Assembly (NCBI GenBank): GCA_021839365.1
Contig: JAKCBB010000013.1
Span: forward strand, 1 to 16,329
DNA from: a bacterium
GTDB lineage: Bacteria > Patescibacteriota > Minisyncoccia > UBA6257 > Colwellbacteraceae
DNA: 16,329 nucleotides
Direction: 5' to 3'
Numbering within the stretch: position 1 is the stretch's first letter; each line of letters begins with the position of its first letter. Below are positions 12,985-16,329 of this stretch, piece after piece. The notes below the pieces were generated by a model. The model ran no database searches. It worked only from the letters and a program-made list of their open reading frames with translations, and was not told where the DNA came from. The translations under genes and the position numbers were made by a program.

Positions 12985-14259
12985 CTACGAATTGGGAAAC
13001 TGCGCAAGAGTAGCTTGCAAGGTAATAGTCTTGCCTTTACGCAGGACGGAAAGCGTTATGGTCTGTCCGACCTGGTACTGGCTTATGAGATTGCTTAATG
13101 GATTGTCCTGAGTAATATCAGTGCCGTTGACGCTTAATATCACGTCGCCGCTTTTCAATCCGGCTTTGGCCGCCGGGGAACCGGAGACAACCGCGGTTTG
13201 GCCGTTTCCTCCCTGCACAAGGGCCCCGTAATCAACCGACAGGCTATACTGCTGCTGTACCGATGAGTCCACTGGTATGTACCTAACGCCTAAATAAGGA
13301 GTCGAGATTTTACCGCTGGATTCAACCTGAGAAATATCCTTTTTAGCATCGTTAATTGGTATGGCAAAGCCGATGTTCTGCGCTCCGGAAACAACGGCGG
13401 TATCGATACCTATCACCTCCCCTCTGGAATTTAAGAGCGGGCCGCCCGAGTTGCCCGGATTTATAGCCGCATCGGTCTGAATGACATCCTGAATCGTTTC
13501 GCTCCCATAAGAAGCCCCGCTCGCAGTTATGGTCCTTGAAAGTCCGGAGACTACTCCGACGGAAACCGTATTACTGAACTGCCCCAGGGCATTTCCTATG
13601 GCTATTGCCGTTTGTCCTAGCTCAAGCTGGCTGGAATCGCCAAGAGCAAGCGCCGGAAGACCGACGGCGTTTATTTTTATGAGAGCTATATCCGCCTTGG
13701 GGTCCCTTGCCAGAACCGTGGCGCTATACTTTTTGCCGCTATTAAGAACCACCGTGTACTGCGCGTTTGCGTCTGAAACAACGTGCTTGTTCGTGAGGAT
13801 CAATCCGTTTGAAGAAACTATGAATCCGCTACCCGCTCCAGTCTCCTGAAGCTTGGAACCGCCCTGACACGGAACGGTTAAATCAGAATTAAACTGATTT
13901 CCGAAGAGCTGTTGAAACTCCGGCGGAAGGTTGGCAAAAGGATTTGCCGCCTGGCATTGCTCCACCACAGGAACATCCTGTGAGATAATAACAGAGACAA
14001 CCGACGGCGAAGCCTGTTTGACCGCGTTAATTATGCTTTGTTCGTAGCTTGATGGCGCGGAATAAGACTCGCCTAAGCCTAACGCTCTGCTAGTCGAGGT
14101 TGGCGTAGTCGTAGCGGAAGAAAATCCCGGAATTTTGGAAAACAGGTCGCTCCAGAAGCTGGCGCTGGCCCGCGGCGAATTTATGAAGCTGCCTGCGGCT
14201 ACGCCAAGAATGGCCGCCGCAAACATGAAAATAAATAATTTTTTATTACTGGTTTGCAT
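12985..14259 (-). CDS. HtrA/DegQ-type serine protease with PDZ domain
   Basis: This 424-residue protein has an N-terminal membrane anchor or signal peptide (about 7-27), a Ser/Thr/Pro linker (30-70), a trypsin-like protease domain (about 75-310) and one PDZ domain (about 322-418, GVRYIPV, SPAAKAGLKSGDVILSVNG). The catalytic triad is His159 in LTNKHVV, Asp190 in DPKADIALI and Ser271 in NPGNSGGPL. Cys102 and Cys131 flank an insertion before the active-site barrel and could form a disulfide outside the membrane. It degrades or refolds damaged envelope proteins. One PDZ and an anchor resemble HtrA/DegS-type members rather than DegP. It starts 12 bases after the desulfurase stop, so the two genes probably form an operon, and clpB follows. 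Confidence 0.95.
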   Translation of the reverse strand: MQTSNKKLFIFMFAAAILGVAAGSFINSPRASASFWSDLFSKIPGFSSATTTPTSTSRALGLGESYSAPSSYEQSIINAVKQASPSVVSVIISQDVPVVEQCQAANPFANLPPEFQQLFGNQFNSDLTVPCQGGSKLQETGAGSGFIVSSNGLILTNKHVVSDANAQYTVVLNSGKKYSATVLARDPKADIALIKINAVGLPALALGDSSQLELGQTAIAIGNALGQFSNTVSVGVVSGLSRTITASGASYGSETIQDVIQTDAAINPGNSGGPLLNSRGEVIGIDTAVVSGAQNIGFAIPINDAKKDISQVESSGKISTPYLGVRYIPVDSSVQQQYSLSVDYGALVQGGNGQTAVVSGSPAAKAGLKSGDVILSVNGTDITQDNPLSNLISQYQVGQTITLSVLRKGKTITLQATLAQFPNS

Positions 14260-14270
14260 GATTTATTAAT

Positions 14271-15500
14271 TTAAGTTCGGGTTTGTCCTGAGATCGCGAA
14301 GCGAGTCGAAGGATTACTTTTTTCCCCAATTATCTTTATAATCGTCCCTGTCGCCGTGTCAATCTCTTTTCCCGTCGTTCCGCGACCGAAAGTTATTCTC
14401 AAGCTGCCGATCGCCCGTTCGTCATTTCCGTACATGGCGCGAAGAACATGCGATGGAGCAGAAGACCTGCTTTGACAAGCCGATCCCGCAGAAACGGCAA
14501 TTCCTTGAGTAGAGCAGGCAATTAAAAGTTCATCAGCCTTACTTCTCGGAAAATATATATTCAAGTTGTTCGGCAACCGTCCGGGAGATGATAAATTCGG
14601 CCCGTTAAGCTCCGCTTCTCTCAGAGAAGATTTTATTTTTTCATAAAAGAGGTTTCTAAGCCTCTCGACTCTTTCATTTTCTTTTTCCCTAATACCTGCG
14701 GCGATTTCCGCGGCTGAGGCAAAGCCGACGATTCCGGCAATATTTTCCGTTCCGGAACGGAGGCCGAATTCCTGTCCTCCGCCGGTTATAATCGGGTCTA
14801 TGCCAGCCGAAATATTTTTGACATAAAGAGCCCCGACTCCTTTGGGACCATATATCTTGTGGGATGAAATTGTCATTAAGTCCACGCCTAAATCAGCAAC
14901 GTTGCACGGCAAATATTGAAACGCCTGGACCGCGTCTGTATGCAGCAACGGATAAACCCCCGTCTCATTTTTAAATTTTTTTATTGCCGCAGCTATTTCT
15001 TTTATCGGCTCCACGCTTCCGACTTCGTTATTGGCGTACATAACAGAAACCAGAACCGTGTTTTTATCAAGAAGTTTTTCGAGCTCATTTGGGTTAACAA
15101 ACCCCTCTTTATCAACTTGTAAAATAGCAATCTCTGCCCCGCTTTCTCTTGCCAGGTCTCTCGCTGTTTCTAAAACCGATTCGTGCTCGATGGCGGAAAT
15201 GATTATTTTAGGTTTGGACAAACCATGCTTGCTTCCGGCTTTTTTAACCGCTCCGCGGATAGCCAGATTGTTCGCCTCGGTCGCCGAACCGGTAAAAATA
15301 ATTTCGCGGAATCCGGCACCGATGAGATTGGCGACCTTTTCGCGCGATAAATCAAGCGCGGACGAAGCTTCCTGTCCGTAAACGTGCAAAGATCCCGCAT
15401 TGCCGAAAAGGCCGGATAGAAACGGCTCCATAACCTTTTTTACGCTCTCGTCCACCGGAGTGGTAGCTGCGTAATCCAGATATATCCTCATCGACCGCAT
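14271..15500 (-). CDS. Cysteine desulfurase (IscS/NifS family)
   Basis: This PLP-dependent enzyme removes sulfur from cysteine as an enzyme-bound persulfide. The markers are the N-terminal YLDYAATTPV, His106 in IEHES, Asp189 and Gln192 in HTDAVQA, the PLP lysine Lys215 in SSHKIYGPKG, and the catalytic Cys342 in SAGSACQSRSSAPSHVLRA, as in IscS-type enzymes. The family is usually about 380-400 residues. Here two additions are suspect: the first three residues (a second ATG at 15491 gives the usual MRIYLDYAATTP) and the last 12-15 residues, which are encoded by a palindromic repeat (14285-14313). No iscU, sufU or regulator is next to it, so thiolation of tRNA is as likely as Fe-S assembly. The protease gene follows after 11 bases. 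Confidence 0.95.
   Translation of the reverse strand: MRSMRIYLDYAATTPVDESVKKVMEPFLSGLFGNAGSLHVYGQEASSALDLSREKVANLIGAGFREIIFTGSATEANNLAIRGAVKKAGSKHGLSKPKIIISAIEHESVLETARDLARESGAEIAILQVDKEGFVNPNELEKLLDKNTVLVSVMYANNEVGSVEPIKEIAAAIKKFKNETGVYPLLHTDAVQAFQYLPCNVADLGVDLMTISSHKIYGPKGVGALYVKNISAGIDPIITGGGQEFGLRSGTENIAGIVGFASAAEIAAGIREKENERVERLRNLFYEKIKSSLREAELNGPNLSSPGRLPNNLNIYFPRSKADELLIACSTQGIAVSAGSACQSRSSAPSHVLRAMYGNDERAIGSLRITFGRGTTGKEIDTATGTIIKIIGEKSNPSTRFAISGQTRT
14285..14313. repeat. REP-like palindromic repeat inside the end of the desulfurase gene
   Basis: The element reads GTCCTGAGATCGCGAAG then CGAGTCGAAGGA. It folds as TCCT/AGGA at its ends, with TCG/CGA around a CGAAG loop in the middle. 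The wording, CCTGAG...CGAAG...TCGAAGGA, matches a family of short dispersed palindromes seen in many bacterial genomes; that is from memory and not from a search. Only one copy was seen in this window. Confidence 0.5.
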
Positions 15501-15509
15501 TGTAGCTTA

Positions 15510-15534
15510 TTACGCGCCTCAAGGCGATGCGTAA
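15510..15534. repeat. Inverted repeat just upstream of the desulfurase gene
   Basis: TTACGC (15510-15515) and GCGTAA (15529-15534) are perfect reverse complements, with an inner GCC-TCAA-GGC hairpin. It lies 10 bases before the ATG at 15500 and has no T-run on either side, so it is more like an operator or leader hairpin than a terminator. Confidence 0.4.
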
Positions 15535-15571
15535 TTCAGAGCTTGCTTGCCCATGAGGGAAATATTTAGCG

Positions 15572-16329
15572 TTACTGCGCCTTCTCCGCGTTATAGATCG
15601 CTTGGATTTGAGCGGGTGTTAGCGCCTTGTCATAAACAAAGATGTCATTAAGCGTAGTAGAGCCGTTATACGTTCCGTCACAGTCGTCAAACGCTATGTT
15701 CGCATTACCATAACTCCACGGAAGGCCTCCCGTGCAGGAAACTACCGAAGTCGAACCGTCAACCGCTCCGGTAATACTGCAGCTGGATCCCGGTTCAGCC
15801 ACGGAAATCGCGACAAAATGCCAGCCGCCGTTATTTATATTTATACCGGAGTTTACAGTCATGCCGGTATCTCCAGGGGCGGAACATTCATGCAGCCAAA
15901 GCTGTCCTCCTCTGTTAATCTCGAAACTGCTATTCCCGCTTAAAGAAACCATGGGGTTAGTATACGATGTCGTATTTTTTTCCCACGCCATAAAAGTAAC
16001 CGGGTATTGATTGGTTGAAATGCCTTTGACCGCCCCTATAACTACCTTATTGGCGCCGCTTCCGACCTGGGAAAAAAGCAAAGCATATCCTCCTCCGACT
16101 CCGCCGCTTACCCACTGGGGAAGCTGGTAAGTAGATGTGGTGTTATAAAGTGTCCCCTCGTTCCCCCACCCGCTCTTGTCGTACGCCGTCGTCCCAGATC
16201 CTTCATTGAGGGGCCAGTATCCTACGAGTCCGTGTATGAAGGGGGTTAAGGAAGGGTCGTTGCCTGTGGCGTAGGTGGTGGGATCGGGGTTTCCGGAGCC
16301 TGCGGCCTGGGTTTGGTACTTGTCGCTCT
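15572..16329 (-). CDS. LamG-like surface protein, N-terminus outside the window
   Basis: The minus-strand frame is open from the window edge to TAA at 15572, giving 251 visible residues. A TTG-started subframe at 16081 is only part of it. The first visible stretch (SDKYQTQAAGSGNPDPTTYA) is a linker. From GLVGYWPLNEGSGTTAYDKS onward follows a concanavalin-like LamG domain, with GWHFVAISV, the AVDGSTSV turn and the closing motif LNDIFVYDKALTPAQIQAIY. At least five cysteines in the domain suggest disulfides outside the cell. In Patescibacteria such domains are often carried by pilin- or pseudopilin-type proteins; whether this one has a prepilin leader cannot be seen here. LamG domains usually bind glycans or proteins, so attachment to a host or surface is a reasonable guess. 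Confidence 0.85.
   Translation of the reverse strand, partial: SDKYQTQAAGSGNPDPTTYATGNDPSLTPFIHGLVGYWPLNEGSGTTAYDKSGWGNEGTLYNTTSTYQLPQWVSGGVGGGYALLFSQVGSGANKVVIGAVKGISTNQYPVTFMAWEKNTTSYTNPMVSLSGNSSFEINRGGQLWLHECSAPGDTGMTVNSGININNGGWHFVAISVAEPGSSCSITGAVDGSTSVVSCTGGLPWSYGNANIAFDDCDGTYNGSTTLNDIFVYDKALTPAQIQAIYNAEKAQ

Noticed and set aside
12832..13098. + strand frame of 88 codons between clpB and the HtrA-type gene
   Set aside because: It overlaps the start of clpB and the end of the protease gene on the opposite strand, and its translation shows no domain.
1..16329. CRISPR array, insertion sequence, integrase or phage module
   Set aside because: No regularly spaced repeats, terminal inverted repeats with a transposase, or recombinase motifs were seen, despite three tRNA genes that could serve as integration sites.

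Overview
The window looks like a chromosomal segment of a Candidate Phyla Radiation bacterium, most likely in the Parcubacteria/Paceibacteria part of Patescibacteria. This is inferred from overall style, not from a marker-gene phylogeny. The signs are: many short proteins with one N-terminal membrane segment and Ser/Thr/Ala-rich exported tails; a LamG-bearing surface protein that looks pilin-like; a short VIT-type carrier; a desulfurase without visible Fe-S partners; almost no Shine-Dalgarno sequences; and tRNAs without an encoded CCA.

Left part, about 1-5110, mostly + strand: small, individually transcribed units separated by compact terminators. They are a possible gene tail, tRNA-Ser(GCU), a two-helix membrane protein, a secreted coiled-coil/C39-like cysteine peptidase (1888-3210), a 52-residue zinc-ribbon protein (3360-3518), a VIT/CCC1-type metal carrier, a small membrane protein with an unusually good ribosome binding site, tRNA-Arg with the rare anticodon GCG, a 66-residue membrane-anchored protein and tRNA-Gly(UCC). 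Two units lie on the minus strand here: a membrane-anchored Cys-rich surface protein (530-1171) and a small gene that appears frameshifted (1651-1822).

Middle, 5165-7210, + strand: a tight three-gene operon encoding an ECF-like sigma factor, a single-pass membrane protein overlapping it by ATGA (a likely anti-sigma factor), and a secreted helical protein. It ends in a near-perfect 20-bp inverted repeat that also serves as terminator for the convergent HU gene.

Right part, 7278-16329, all minus strand: conserved housekeeping and stress genes. Reading leftwards these are the LamG surface protein (cut by the window edge), cysteine desulfurase, HtrA/DegQ-type protease (12 nt after the desulfurase stop), ClpB disaggregase, a multi-pass membrane protein overlapping the clpB end, an orphan 71-residue ORF, ribonuclease Y and HU. 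ClpB and HtrA together form a protein quality-control block covering cytoplasm and cell surface. The sigma/anti-sigma operon is the most obvious candidate for sensing envelope state.

The most interesting points are the sigma operon with its secreted third partner, the small zinc-ribbon gene, the frameshifted minus-strand gene, tRNA-Arg(GCG), and the compositionally distinct 4094-4539 unit. No CRISPR array, transposase, integrase, toxin-antitoxin pair or restriction system was seen.
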